Source: Streptomyces sp. Z26
GTDB lineage: Bacteria > Actinomycetota > Actinomycetes > Streptomycetales > Streptomycetaceae
NCBI RefSeq assembly: GCF_003665095.1
Contig: NZ_RCHV01000002.1
Coordinates: 2,912,001 to 2,976,000, forward strand
Reading direction: 5' to 3'
DNA: 64,000 nucleotides
Made by a program: the position numbers and the translations under genes. The notes beneath the pieces were generated by a model. That model was not told where the DNA came from. It made no database searches and saw only the letters and a program-made list of their open reading frames with translations. Shown piece after piece: positions 25,072-34,279 of this stretch. Each line of letters starts with the position of its first letter. The stretch's first letter is position 1.

Positions 25072-26029
25072 GTCCGATGTCTTCAGTGGTCGTAGGCGAT
25101 CAGTGATCGTTTGATGGGTGCGCCGGTGGTCCAGTTGTGCCAGATGCCGGCGGCGAGGGCGAGGAGTCGTTGTCCGGTGCGGGCGAAGACTCCGGCCGGG
25201 GTTCTGCCGCCGTGTTGTTCGAGGCTGAGCTGGCCTTTGAGGGTGTCGATGACGGCTTCGATCCACTGGCGGACCCGGGCGATCTTCCCGTGCCGGACCG
25301 GTTCGTCCTTGCGGTCCGGCCGCACCAGGTGTGCGCCGAGCCGCTCGGCGACGAACGCTTCGAACTCCTTGCCCGCGAAGCCCTTGTCCGCGAGGATCAC
25401 CTGCCCTTGGCGGACGAGGTGGTGTTCGCGTTCCAGGAGCGCGGTCATCACCTCCCGTTCGCCGAGTTTCGGGTTGGCCAGGCACCAGGTGACAGGCATG
25501 CCCTCGGCGGTGGTGACCAGGTAGAGGCGGAAGCCCCAGAAGAAGCGGGAGTGGCTGCGGCAGAAGCCGTAGCCGCAGTGCCCGGCCAGGTCGGAGCGTT
25601 TGACGGTCTCGCGGGAGGCCGCGCAGGGCAGCGGGGTGGAGTCGATCAGCCGCAGGTCGTCGTTCCAGGTCGGCACCTGCCTGGCCAGTGCCTCGATCAC
25701 GCGGCTGATGAGCGGACCTGCGGCGTTGAGGCGCTTGTTGTAGGCGGACTGTTGGGGCAGGTAGCGGAAGAGGTGGCCGAGGCGGGCGTGGGCGAAGCGG
25801 ATCCAGTGCCGGGTCGAGGGGAACCCGAGGAGGACCTGGGCCACGGCCAGGCACATCAGTTCGGCGTCCGTCAGCTTCGGCGGTCGCCCGATCCGGCGAC
25901 AAGGCGCCACGTGGTCGTCGATGAACACGTACAGTGCCGCCAGAAGGGCGTCCAGGTTTGTCTTCACACACTGACCAACGGGCGCCCTTCGCCATGGTCG
26001 CGACCAGGACGGACATCGGACTCACTCAT
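25064..26029. mobile_element. IS982-type insertion sequence with CTAG target duplication
   Basis: The element is 966 bp. Its 18-bp terminal inverted repeats are ATGAATGAGTCCGATGTC (left) and the complement of ATGAGTGAGTCCGATGTC (right), with one mismatch. CTAG flanks both ends (25060-25063 and 26030-26033), a likely target-site duplication. It contains one intact leftward transposase. The near-perfect ends and intact gene suggest recent arrival. Confidence 0.88.
25083..25967 (-). CDS. IS982-like transposase
   Basis: A 294-residue DDE transposase filling the element. N-terminal LDALLAALYVFIDDHV is the family's usual start. Catalytic segments are LRLIDSTPLPC, FFWGFRLYLVTTAEGMP and ILADKGFAG, with a C-terminal Glu in VRQWIEAVIDTLKGQ. 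It appears full length and uninterrupted. The four-base CTAG duplication would also fit IS5-type elements, so the family assignment rests on the protein. Confidence 0.88.
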   Translation of the reverse strand: MKTNLDALLAALYVFIDDHVAPCRRIGRPPKLTDAELMCLAVAQVLLGFPSTRHWIRFAHARLGHLFRYLPQQSAYNKRLNAAGPLISRVIEALARQVPTWNDDLRLIDSTPLPCAASRETVKRSDLAGHCGYGFCRSHSRFFWGFRLYLVTTAEGMPVTWCLANPKLGEREVMTALLEREHHLVRQGQVILADKGFAGKEFEAFVAERLGAHLVRPDRKDEPVRHGKIARVRQWIEAVIDTLKGQLSLEQHGGRTPAGVFARTGQRLLALAAGIWHNWTTGAPIKRSLIAYDH

Positions 26030-26055
26030 CTAGGCGACGTCCGGGCAGACGCCAC

Positions 26056-27138
26056 CTATGCGGAGTAGGCACCGATGCGGCCGGTGAACACCGCCAGCGC
26101 GCAGGCCAGGAAGAAACTTCCCCATACCAACTCGTGTCGTACGGCCGTTCCGGAGCCGAGGTCGTAGCAGCCGTCCAGGAGGCGTCCGTCCTGGCTCAGG
26201 TGACCGCCGACCAGCTCCGAGAGAAGATCGGCGGCCTGGTCACGGTGGCCGAGCTTCAACAGGGCGAGTGCCGAGATGGCCGCGGCCGAGGTGTCGAGGG
26301 GCCCGCAGGGCCGTCCCTCGTCAGCCACCGGCACGCCACGCGGTGGCAGCAACTCGGCCGCGACGGAGCGGAATCCCTCCGGGCCCAGGTGCCGTACGGC
26401 GTCCGCGAGGGCCAGCAACAACCAGGGGCGGCCTCGACTCCAGCCCGGCGGCGGGTCCCGACGGGCGGTCCATCCGGTCCGCGGCTCGTACCGCCAACAC
26501 CAGCCGGATCCTCCGGCGGGCAGGCAGAGTTCGAGGTGACGCCGTAGAAGCGACCGGGCGGCACAAGGATCAACCGTCGCCAGCAGTGGCACGAGCCCCG
26601 GCACGCCGTCGACCCGAGCCAGCAGCCGTGGACCGCCGAAGGCCGAGCCCCAGGGCACGAGGCCGAGTTCATGGTCGTACGCGTCGAGGCAGGCTCGAGC
26701 AGCCCGCTCACGGAGCACCTGCGAGGCGGAGTCGTCCGCGAGAGCGGTTCCGTACCAGAAGATCAACCCCCGGGTCGCCGTGTCCGCGTCCAGCATCGTG
26801 GCGAGCCGGGCGGTACACCGGACGGCGGCGGCGTGATCCGCCTCGTTCCCCGTGTGGGCCGCACGCAGCCAGAGCAGTCCGGCCCAGAACCCTCCGGTCC
26901 ACGATCCGCGTCCTGATGTCGTCCAGGTCCCGGTGTCCGGGGCGGCGAAGAGAGGGAAGCGGTCGCCGACATGCGCGTGGGTGACGGAGACCCGGCCGAG
27001 GAGCGCGGAGAGGGCACGGTCCGCCCAGGCAGGAGCCCCGTGACGATCGCCGCGTTCCCGACCGGACGCGGAGGAGACGTCGGCGGCTCTCCCCTGGTTG
27101 CTCGCGTCGAGGGGGTACCGATCGCGTGACGCCGTCAC
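26056..27138 (-). CDS. GH88-like six-hairpin glycoside hydrolase family protein
   Basis: A 360-residue protein resembling unsaturated glucuronyl hydrolases: GDRFPLFAAPDTGTW, GSWTGGFWAGLLWLRA, WGSAFGGPRLL, a GPLDTSAAAISALALLKLG segment and the late GTAVRHELVWGSFFLACAL motif. It has no signal peptide, so it is cytoplasmic. It starts with GTG 27138, overlapping the MFS stop by 4 bp. Together they could import and trim a sugar-containing compound, or process a glycoside for export. Catalytic residues were not verified. Its 3' end now abuts the insertion sequence. Confidence 0.75.
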   Translation of the reverse strand: MTASRDRYPLDASNQGRAADVSSASGRERGDRHGAPAWADRALSALLGRVSVTHAHVGDRFPLFAAPDTGTWTTSGRGSWTGGFWAGLLWLRAAHTGNEADHAAAVRCTARLATMLDADTATRGLIFWYGTALADDSASQVLRERAARACLDAYDHELGLVPWGSAFGGPRLLARVDGVPGLVPLLATVDPCAARSLLRRHLELCLPAGGSGWCWRYEPRTGWTARRDPPPGWSRGRPWLLLALADAVRHLGPEGFRSVAAELLPPRGVPVADEGRPCGPLDTSAAAISALALLKLGHRDQAADLLSELVGGHLSQDGRLLDGCYDLGSGTAVRHELVWGSFFLACALAVFTGRIGAYSA

Positions 27139-28349
27139 CGGTCCACCACCCCCGGCCGACGTTCCCGAGCCGCCCACCACAGAGCCACCGCCCCCGCCGC
27201 GGCGAACTCGACCGCGACCAGCAGCCACCCGACGTCGTATCTCCCCGAGGAGGCCAGCGACCCGAACAGCGGCGGTCCCAGGGCGAACCCGGCGAAGAAG
27301 CCCGCCGACACGAGCGCGGAGTCCTGGCCGGCGCGTCCCGGTGCCGCGCGCTGCATCACCAGGACCATGGACACGGCGTTGGCCGCCACCGCGAAGATCC
27401 CGACGCCGACCGCCGCGAGCCACACCAGGGGCCGCGCGTGCGCCGAGACCGCGAGGAGAAGCGCGGCTGCCACGGCGCAGCCGGCCAAGCCGCCCGGCAA
27501 CCATGGGGCCCGCCCCGGCGCGTCGGCCGCCTTCGACCAGCCGAGGCGACCTGCGATGCCTGCGATGCCGAGGACAGCCACGAGCGCGCCGGCCCCCGTC
27601 GGGCCGATTCCGAGGCGCTCGGTGCCGTACAGCGCCAGATAGGTGTTCACGGACGCGATACCGCTGCCCAGGAGCAGGGAGTACGCCGACAGCCACACGA
27701 TGGCTCCACGTGGCGGCCAAGCGGTCGGGGTGAACCGCGGTGGCGGATCGACCGGCAGGGCGCGAGCGGCCCATACGGCCGCAATCACCGCCGCCACAGC
27801 GGCGGTCCACAGAGCGCCGCGCCATCCCACCAGGCCGGCGAGGGCGCTGAGCGGCAGCCCGGCGGCGAACGCTCCGAGCTGCACACCTGACTGCTTCCGG
27901 CCGGTGGCCCGACCTCGCCGAGCTTCGGGAACGACAGCCAGAATCGCCTTGTTGGTGGCCGGGTTGGCGAGGGCTTGGGGAAGGCCTCCCAGGGCGACCG
28001 CGGCCAGCAGGAACCCGGCTCCGGGTGCCGCGCCGATCAACGCCAGAGCGGCGGCGGAGGCTCCGAGCAGCGCGACGAGGCAGCGCCGGGGCCCCACCCT
28101 GTCGACCACGCGCCCCCCGACGGGGGAGAGGAGGGCTGCCGCGCCGAAGCCCACCGTGGTGGTCAGGCCCAGTACGGTCGGCGAAACCTCCAGGTCGCCG
28201 ACGATCCGTGGTCCGAGCGCCCCCAGCAGAAAAAGCTGCATCATCGAGAAGGCCATGGCGCACGTCAGCAGAGCTGTCAACGCGACCTCGCCCCTGGTAC
28301 GTCCGCCCGCGCCTTCCGTCTTTCCCGCATCCCGGGGTCCGACCGTCAC
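27135..28349 (-). CDS. MFS transporter
   Basis: A 404-residue major facilitator protein with about 12 hydrophobic helices. The loop 2-3 motif reads GGRVVDRVGPRRC. A GRATGRKQSGVQLGAFAAGLPL segment and a QDSALVSAGFFAGFALGPPLFG helix follow. It starts with GTG 28349 and is translationally coupled to the GH88-like protein. The direction and cargo cannot be told. Confidence 0.85.
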   Translation of the reverse strand: MTVGPRDAGKTEGAGGRTRGEVALTALLTCAMAFSMMQLFLLGALGPRIVGDLEVSPTVLGLTTTVGFGAAALLSPVGGRVVDRVGPRRCLVALLGASAAALALIGAAPGAGFLLAAVALGGLPQALANPATNKAILAVVPEARRGRATGRKQSGVQLGAFAAGLPLSALAGLVGWRGALWTAAVAAVIAAVWAARALPVDPPPRFTPTAWPPRGAIVWLSAYSLLLGSGIASVNTYLALYGTERLGIGPTGAGALVAVLGIAGIAGRLGWSKAADAPGRAPWLPGGLAGCAVAAALLLAVSAHARPLVWLAAVGVGIFAVAANAVSMVLVMQRAAPGRAGQDSALVSAGFFAGFALGPPLFGSLASSGRYDVGWLLVAVEFAAAGAVALWWAARERRPGVVDR

Positions 28350-28532
28350 AGACGCTCCCTCGCTTCGCAGAACACCTCTCCGTGCCACGACCAGTAGTCG
28401 GCCCGGGCCCGTGCCGAGTTCCGGTCGCGTGATGTGACCTGGGCCATGGCCCCTGCTCCCGTAACGGTGGGCCGCGGGGTTCGTCAGGGCCGTCGAAGGC
28501 TTCCTCGGCGTGGGTGCGAGGATGAAAAAGCT

Positions 28533-29291
28533 ATGACTCCTGGGTGGTGTTCCCGTGCGGCACGGGCCGCGGTGTTCGCGGCCGTGTGCGTGCTGCTCGC
28601 CGCCTTGGGGCACGTGATGATGTCGGGCACCGCGGTGCCGTGGCGGACGCTGGGCGCCGCGGCCCTGGCGACCGGTGCGGTGTCGTGGGGGTTGGCAGCC
28701 CGGGAGCGGGGACCGTTGTTGGTCGTCTCCGTCTCCGTCGTCGTCCAAGGCCTGCTCCACTCCTCCTTCGCCTTCGCGCAGGCCCGTGCCGAAGAGGCCG
28801 GGACCGCGGGAGCGTCGCTCGCCGAGCAGTGGGCGCGTGACCTGCTGTGCGGTCCCTCTGCGAAACCTGAGGATCTGGATCCGGAGGCCACGTCGGCGCT
28901 GATGCACGCCATGGGCCACGGGACAGGCGGAACGGGGGGCACGCATGCCACGCATGCCGTGGACTCCCTGGGCCACGGCACCCCCGGCACGGGTTCCATG
29001 GGCCATGACATGGTCGGCATGAACTCGACGGGCATGCTCGCGGCCCACCTGGCCGCCGCACTGCTGTGCGGACTGTGGCTCGCCCACGGAGAGCGCGCAG
29101 CGTTCAGGATCCTGCGTGCCCTGGCCGGCCGGTTCCTCCCACCGCTCCGCGTCGTGCTCCGCCTGCCCGTACCCCCGGAGTGCCCACGTGTCCACGGCCG
29201 TAGGGGCCGTTCGGACCGGGGGCCGCGCAGCGTCCTGCTCGTCCACTCGATCACCTCGCGGGGCCCACCGGCCGGAACCGCTGTCCTCTGA
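28533..29291 (+). CDS. His/Met-rich membrane protein, possible metal-binding
   Basis: A 252-residue protein with four predicted membrane helices: one at residues 10-30, two at about 40-75, and AAHLAAALLCGLWLA at about 168. Between helices three and four lies a His/Met-rich stretch of about 40 residues with MH, MGHG, THATHAVD, LGHG and MGHDMVGMN motifs. Such loops typically bind copper or zinc. The Arg/Pro-rich cytoplasmic tail is unremarkable. Similar proteins occur near copper and sigma-factor genes in Streptomyces. It precedes the ECF sigma gene by 175 bp. Confidence 0.7.
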   Translation: MTPGWCSRAARAAVFAAVCVLLAALGHVMMSGTAVPWRTLGAAALATGAVSWGLAARERGPLLVVSVSVVVQGLLHSSFAFAQARAEEAGTAGASLAEQWARDLLCGPSAKPEDLDPEATSALMHAMGHGTGGTGGTHATHAVDSLGHGTPGTGSMGHDMVGMNSTGMLAAHLAAALLCGLWLAHGERAAFRILRALAGRFLPPLRVVLRLPVPPECPRVHGRRGRSDRGPRSVLLVHSITSRGPPAGTAVL

Positions 29292-29466
29292 CGACAGCTG
29301 GTTACCCGGCCCCGACGTGCTCGTACGACGGCCCGGGCATCGGTCGTGCCTCCGCGTACGGCCGCTTCCACACCGGATCTGTGATGCGCCGCGCCGTGCG
29401 TGCTCCGAGCGCGCCGATTCGCCACGTGTCCGGTCCGGACATCCCGGAACCCCCGAAGGACACAAG

Positions 29467-30063
29467 GTGATCACTCCTGCCCTGCCCGACTCGCGCGACG
29501 CCGCGACGACCGCTCTCGCGCTCGCCGCGCGCGGCGGCGACCCGGAAGCGGTCGAGCAGTTCGTACGCATGTTGCACCGCGACGTACTGCGCTACGTCGC
29601 GTACCTGTGCGCGGATCCACAGGCCGCCGACGACCTGGCCCAGGACACCTTCCTGAGAGCCCTGGGCAGCCTGCACCGCTTCGAAGGCCGCTCCTCGGCC
29701 CGTACCTGGTTGCTGTCCATCGCACGCCGGTCCGTCGTCGACAGCTTCCGGCACGCCGCCGCCCGACCTCGCATTGCGGACACCCCGGACTGGGAGTTCG
29801 CGGCGGAACGCGAGCACTCCCGCGGAACGTCTCGCTTCGAGGAGGGTGTCGTACTGGCCGGCCTGTTGGAGGCGCTGCCGAAGGAACGGCGAGAAGCGTT
29901 CGTCCTCACCCAGCTCGTCGGTCTGCCCTACGCCGAGGCCGCTCTGGTCACCGGCTGTCCGGTCGGTACCGTGCGTTCACGGGTCAACCGCGCCCGTACG
30001 ACCCTCATCGAGCAGATCCGCGAGTCCGAACGCGCCACTCTCGTGGACGAGGCGGCGGCCTGA
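29467..30063 (+). CDS. ECF-type RNA polymerase sigma factor
   Basis: A 198-residue sigma factor. Region 2 has DDLAQDTFLRALGSLHRFEG and ARTWLLSIARRSVVDSFR; region 4 has LPKERREAFVLTQLVGLPYAEAA with helix-turn-helix VTGCPVGTVRSRVNRAR. It starts with GTG 29467 preceded by AAGGA. No anti-sigma gene follows. The upstream His/Met-rich membrane protein could serve as a membrane sensor, which is an inference from proximity. Confidence 0.88.
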   Translation: MITPALPDSRDAATTALALAARGGDPEAVEQFVRMLHRDVLRYVAYLCADPQAADDLAQDTFLRALGSLHRFEGRSSARTWLLSIARRSVVDSFRHAAARPRIADTPDWEFAAEREHSRGTSRFEEGVVLAGLLEALPKERREAFVLTQLVGLPYAEAALVTGCPVGTVRSRVNRARTTLIEQIRESERATLVDEAAA

Positions 30064-30368
30064 GATCTGACCGGCCTCGGATCAAGCCTCCGTAAAGTGC
30101 CTGACGGCCCGGACGGTGCGGGGGCGGAAAGCGGACTACCGCTGGCCGCCCCCGCCATCGCCACCGTCGGCTGTCCGCAGACGACGGCCACGGCCCGACG
30201 ACGACAGCACGCCGGTCCATGGGGGCGGACCGTGGACCACTGCACCTCCGCGCGTGTGTGCTCCCGAAGAAGGGGCCGCCCGGAGGGAACTCGTCACTCC
30301 GTCGAGGCGACTACTGATCCGAGCGCCACGGCAGCCCGTTCGTGCGCCGGACGCCCCGAGGAGAGCTG
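30064..30368. other. 305-bp intergenic region
   Basis: It separates the sigma-factor gene from the binding-protein gene. No gene, hairpin or Zur-box-like site is evident. It presumably carries the promoter of the binding-protein gene. Confidence 0.4.
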
Positions 30369-31460
30369 ATGCGTCCAACCGTACGGTGGGCGGCGGTCGT
30401 TGCCGTACTCCTCCTGCTCGCCACGGGCTGTTCGGGGGACGACGGGAAAGAAGCGCGAGCCGACGCCGACAAGGCGCCCGGTTATCCGGTCACGGTGACC
30501 GACTGCTCCGGTGCCCAGACCGTCTTCGACAAGCCTCCGGAGAAGATCGTCACCAGTAACGCCTCCAGCCTCGAACTACTGCTGCGTCTGGGCGCCGGTG
30601 ACAGGGTCGTCGGTACGGGATGGCCACCCGGCCGCGGCACCCTGCCCAGCGAACTCGACGCACAGGCGCAGAAGGTGAAGGTACTCAGCCGCACCGTCAT
30701 CCCCCGGGAGAAGCTCCTTGTGTCCGGCGCGGACCTTTACGTCAACACCTTCGCCCCGGTGGGCGAGGGTGGCGGGATGGGCGCTCCCAGCAATGCCGAG
30801 TTCAAGGCCGCGGGCATCAAGAGATTCCAGCTCAAGTCCACGGCGTGCGCACCGACGGGCGATGCCCCGGTGACGGACCTGGACGCGGTGGAGACGGACA
30901 TCACCCGCCTCGGCGCGGTCACGGGCAGGAGCGAACGCGCGCACCAACTGATCGACGGTATGCGGAAGAAGGTCGACACCGTACAGAAGGCGGTGCGCGG
31001 TATCGCGCGGAACGAACAGCCCAGCTACTTCCTGTTCGACATCGACGGCGGCACCAAGGAACTCACCGTGGCGTGCAACCGGCAGGTCGCCAACGCCGTC
31101 ATCACTCTCGCCGGTGCACGCAGCATCTTCTCCGACTGCGACGACGACCACCGCCAGGTGGGCTGGGAGGAGGTGCTCTCCAGGAACCCGGACTGGATCC
31201 AGCTGGGCGTGCGCAACCGAGGCAGCGTGGAAGCGAACGAGAAGGCATTCGACGACGCCCGGAACTGGCTCCGCACGAACGAGGCGACCAAGGGGCTCAC
31301 CGCTGTGAAGAAGGGCCGCCTGTTGCGGATCGGGCTGGAGCGGACCACCATCGCCGGAGTGGAGAACGCCGAAACGGTCGAGAAGATCGCCGCCGCCCTG
31401 CACCCGGACAGGCTTGCGGCAGCGGCACCCGCTGCCGGCGACCCGGCCGACCTGGGATGA
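30369..31460 (+). CDS. FepB/BtuF-type ABC substrate-binding lipoprotein, no adjacent permease
   Basis: A 363-residue lipoprotein with lipobox ATGC near residue 21 and a periplasmic-binding fold of the vitamin B12/siderophore class: PEKIVTSNASSLELLLRLGAG, VLSRTVIPREKLLVSGADLY, and a C-terminal EEVLSRNPDWIQLGV segment. It has an internal Cys pair (STACAPTGD; FSDCDDD). The ATG at 30369 has GGAGAG 5 bp upstream. It has no neighbouring permease or ATPase, so it must share a transporter. Whether it binds a zinc-chelate, ferric siderophore or cobalamin is unknown. Confidence 0.85.
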   Translation: MRPTVRWAAVVAVLLLLATGCSGDDGKEARADADKAPGYPVTVTDCSGAQTVFDKPPEKIVTSNASSLELLLRLGAGDRVVGTGWPPGRGTLPSELDAQAQKVKVLSRTVIPREKLLVSGADLYVNTFAPVGEGGGMGAPSNAEFKAAGIKRFQLKSTACAPTGDAPVTDLDAVETDITRLGAVTGRSERAHQLIDGMRKKVDTVQKAVRGIARNEQPSYFLFDIDGGTKELTVACNRQVANAVITLAGARSIFSDCDDDHRQVGWEEVLSRNPDWIQLGVRNRGSVEANEKAFDDARNWLRTNEATKGLTAVKKGRLLRIGLERTTIAGVENAETVEKIAAALHPDRLAAAAPAAGDPADLG

Positions 31461-31517
31461 CAGGTCACGCCGTCAGAGCCGACGACCGAGCGGAGAGCTG
31501 CGCTCGTCTATCGTTCG

Positions 31518-31552
31518 GAACCCGTGCTACTTCGAGTGCGCAGCACACCGCC
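31518..31552 (+). repeat. 35-bp imperfect direct repeat, right copy
   Basis: GAACCCGTGCTACTTC at 31518-31533 is identical to 2914-2929, and the next 19 bp are largely conserved. It lies just downstream of the binding-protein gene, at the edge between the zinc region and the tsaD2-alaS2 block. Confidence 0.5.
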
Positions 31553-31583
31553 GACCGGTGCCCCTTGTTCACCTGACAAAGGA

Positions 31584-32570
31584 TCACGCGGCGTCCGGTA
31601 TCGGGCACTGCCCCGAGGCGTCGTACGCGGCGAGCGGGTGGTTCAGGGCGTTGTGCGCGAGCTGTTCGGTGATGTGGGCGGTCCAGCCGGTGAGGCGGCT
31701 CAGCACGAAGAGCGGGGTGAAGGCCGGGGTGTCGAAGCCCATGAGGTGGTACGCGAGGCCCGCGGGGTAGTCCAGGTTCGGGTGGATGCCCGTACGGTCG
31801 GCCATGGCCTGCCGCAGTTCGGCGAGGCGGGTCGCCTCGGGGTCGGGGGAACGCGCCACGAGCCGGTCGAGGGCGTCCTGCATGATCGGTACGCGGGAGT
31901 CGCCGTGCTTGTAGACGCGGTGGCCGAAGCCCATGATCTTCCGTCGGGACGCCAGCGCCTCGTCCAGCCATGTCCCGGCGCGCCGCGGGTCGCCGATCTC
32001 CCGCAGCATGTGCATCACGGCCTCGTTGGCGCCCCCGTGCCGGGGCCCCTTCAGCGCGCCGATCGCGGCGGCCACCGCGCTGTGGAGGTCGGAGAGGGTG
32101 GAGGTGACGACGCGGGCGGTGAACGTCGAGGCGTTGAAGCTGTGTTCGGCGTACAGGACCAGGGAGATCTCGAAGCAGCGGACCACGGCCGGGTCGGGCA
32201 CGCTCCCGAAGCACATGTGGAAGAAGTTCTCGGCGTACCCGAGGGAGGGGTCCGGCGGGACCGGGGCCAGGCCGCGGCGGCGGCGCTGGTCGGCCGCCAC
32301 GACGGTGGGCAGCCTGGCCAGCAGGGTGAGGGACTTGGCGCGATTGACGGCGGGGCTGCCGTCGTCCTCCGCGGAGTCCTCGGCGCCGAAGAAGCTCACG
32401 GCCGTACGCAGCACGTCCATCGGGTGGCAGGTCTCCGGCAGCCGGGCCAGGAGTTCCAGCGTGGTGCGGTCCAGCGTACGCAGGGCGCGTTCGCGGGCCC
32501 GGAAGTCGCGGGCGTACGGGCGGGGACGCGAGAGATCGCATGCGGACGGAGCCGCACACACCGGGGGCAC
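31584..32570 (-). pseudogene. N-terminally truncated 2-methylcitrate synthase
   Basis: The 328-residue frame matches methylcitrate synthase from about residue 22 on: [38 protein letters not shown], catalytic His in [13 protein letters not shown] and in [13 protein letters not shown], and Asp in [18 protein letters not shown]. The first 60-70 residues of the family, which form the small domain's entry helices, are replaced by about 20 unrelated residues ([13 protein letters not shown]). The break lies near 32510, so it is probably non-functional. The catalytic residues remain, so a short-form enzyme is possible. Confidence 0.7.
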
Positions 32571-32639
32571 CGACCTCGCCCCTTATTGCGTACTGTTTGC
32601 AACAACTCAATGCGTGCAGGAGTACGGGAGGGGGTCGCC

Positions 32640-33701
32640 GTGGGTTCTCCGGTCGTGCTCGGCATCGAGTCGTCGTGCGACGAGACGGGCGCGGGAGTCG
32701 TACGCGGCGGACGGCTGCTGGGCCACGCGCTGGCGTCGAGCATGGAGGAGCACGCCCGCTACGGCGGCGTCGTGCCCGAGATCGCGGCCCGCGCGCACGT
32801 CGAGGCGCTGCGGCCCGTCGTACGGGAGGCGCTGGATGACGCGGGCCTGGGCTTCGCGGACGTCGGGGCGGTCGCCGTGACGACGGGGCCGGGCCTCGCC
32901 GGCGCGCTCCAGGTGGGGTTGGCCGGTGCGAAGGGCCTCGCGTACGCGCTCGGTGTCCCGCTGTACGGCGTGCACCACCTGGCCGGGCACGTCGCCGCCG
33001 ACACGTTGGAGCACGGGCCGCTGCCCGACCCCTGCGTGGTGCTGATCGTCTCCGGCGGGCACACCTCGCTGCTGCTCGTACGCGATCTCGTACGGTCCCC
33101 GATCGCGCACCTCGGGGACACCCTCGACGACGCGGCCGGGGAGTGCTTCGACAAGGTCGCGCGCGTCTTCGGCCTGCCCTACCCCGGCGGCCCGGCCGTC
33201 GACCGGGCGGCGCGTACGGGGAATCCGCGCGCCGTCGCCTTCCCCCGCCCACTGGCCGGGTCGCCGGACCATCCGTACGACTTCTCGTTCTCCGGGCTCA
33301 AGACCGCCGCCGCCCGCTGGGCGGAGGGCCACGCGGGCCGCGCCCTGCCGACGGCGGACGGCGCCGCCTCACTCCAGGAGGCGGTGGCGGACGTGCTCAC
33401 CCGCAAGGCCGTCGCGGCGTGCGCGGAACACGGCGTGGGCACGCTGGTGGTGGTCGGCGGCGTCGCCGCGAACTCGCGCGTACGGTCCCTCGCCGAGGAA
33501 CGCTGCCGGGCGGCGGGTATCACCTTGCGCGTACCGCCGTTGCGCCTGTGCACCGACAACGGAGCGATGATCGCCGCCGTCGGGGACCTCCTCGTACGCT
33601 CCGGTGCCGAACCGGCGCCACTCGATCTGTCGGTGGACCCGTCGGCACCGCTGGAGTACGCCGCCCTCCACCCCGTCGGCGCGCGGGTGGCGACGCGGTG
33701 A
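32640..33701 (+). CDS. tsaD: tRNA N6-threonylcarbamoyladenosine transferase paralog
   Basis: A 353-residue Tsa[15 protein letters not shown] at the start, the metal-binding VHHLAGH motif, [44 protein letters not shown] and the [12 protein letters not shown] and CTDNGAMIA motifs. It is full length. GTG 32640 has GGGAGGGGG about 8 bp upstream; an ATG at 32610 is also in frame. Normally tsaD sits with tsaE, tsaB and rimI. Here it is with a GNAT gene and alaS, so this is probably a second copy. It needs the partners TsaB, TsaE and TsaC, which are not in this window. Its stop overlaps the GNAT start. Confidence 0.88.
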   Translation: MGSPVVLGIESSCDETGAGVVRGGRLLGHALASSMEEHARYGGVVPEIAARAHVEALRPVVREALDDAGLGFADVGAVAVTTGPGLAGALQVGLAGAKGLAYALGVPLYGVHHLAGHVAADTLEHGPLPDPCVVLIVSGGHTSLLLVRDLVRSPIAHLGDTLDDAAGECFDKVARVFGLPYPGGPAVDRAARTGNPRAVAFPRPLAGSPDHPYDFSFSGLKTAAARWAEGHAGRALPTADGAASLQEAVADVLTRKAVAACAEHGVGTLVVVGGVAANSRVRSLAEERCRAAGITLRVPPLRLCTDNGAMIAAVGDLLVRSGAEPAPLDLSVDPSAPLEYAALHPVGARVATR

Positions 33702-34263
33702 CCGTACGCGTCGTGGACAGTGCCGTCGTGCTGCGTCACGCCGCCGGGCTGCGGGCCGTCCACGTCGGCGCGTTCGGCGCACCGCCGTGGAACGAGGGCG
33801 CGGAGCAGACGGCGGCGTTCGCGGCACGCCTCCCGGCGGACGTACGCCGCCCCGGCTTCACCGCCGCCCTCGCGTTCGACGCGGGGGAGGTCGTCGGCTT
33901 CGCCACCGCGTTCACCACCGGTACGCCCTTCCCCACCGGCCGCTGCTACCCCCAGGCCGCCGCCTCCCTCGGACCGCGGCGCACCGCCGACTGGCTCTGC
34001 GGCGCACGGGAGATCGACGAGTTGGCCGTCCTCCCCGACCACCAGGGCAACGGAATCGCCACGGAACTGCTCGCCACCGTGACCACGGACGCGCCGAAGG
34101 GCCGCGCCTGGCTCCTCACCTCCGTACGGTCCGCCCCCGCCCTGGCCTTCTACCGCCGCCAGGGCTGGACCCAGGCCACCCACCCCGCCCCGAGGGCCAC
34201 GGGATCGCCGTGTTCCTCGGCCCCCGCCACCCCGCCCGGCATCTGGCCGCCCGGCCCCTGTGA
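33698..34263 (+). CDS. GNAT acetyltransferase, frameshifted near its end
   Basis: From GTG 33698 the protein shows a GNAT fold, with acetyl-CoA loop [20 protein letters not shown] and [10 protein letters not shown]. At about 34190 the frame changes. The natural ending ([19 protein letters not shown], stop at 34263) is one base out. The tract CCCCGCCCCGAG would need one more C. As written, the frame has no stop and runs straight through alaS to 36931, giving a 1077-residue GNAT-AlaRS read-through. This could be a real mutation, a sequence error or a fusion. Its acceptor substrate is unknown; it may be RimI-like or act on a charged tRNA. Confidence 0.7.
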
Positions 34264-34279
34264 CCACCGGAGACCCCCC

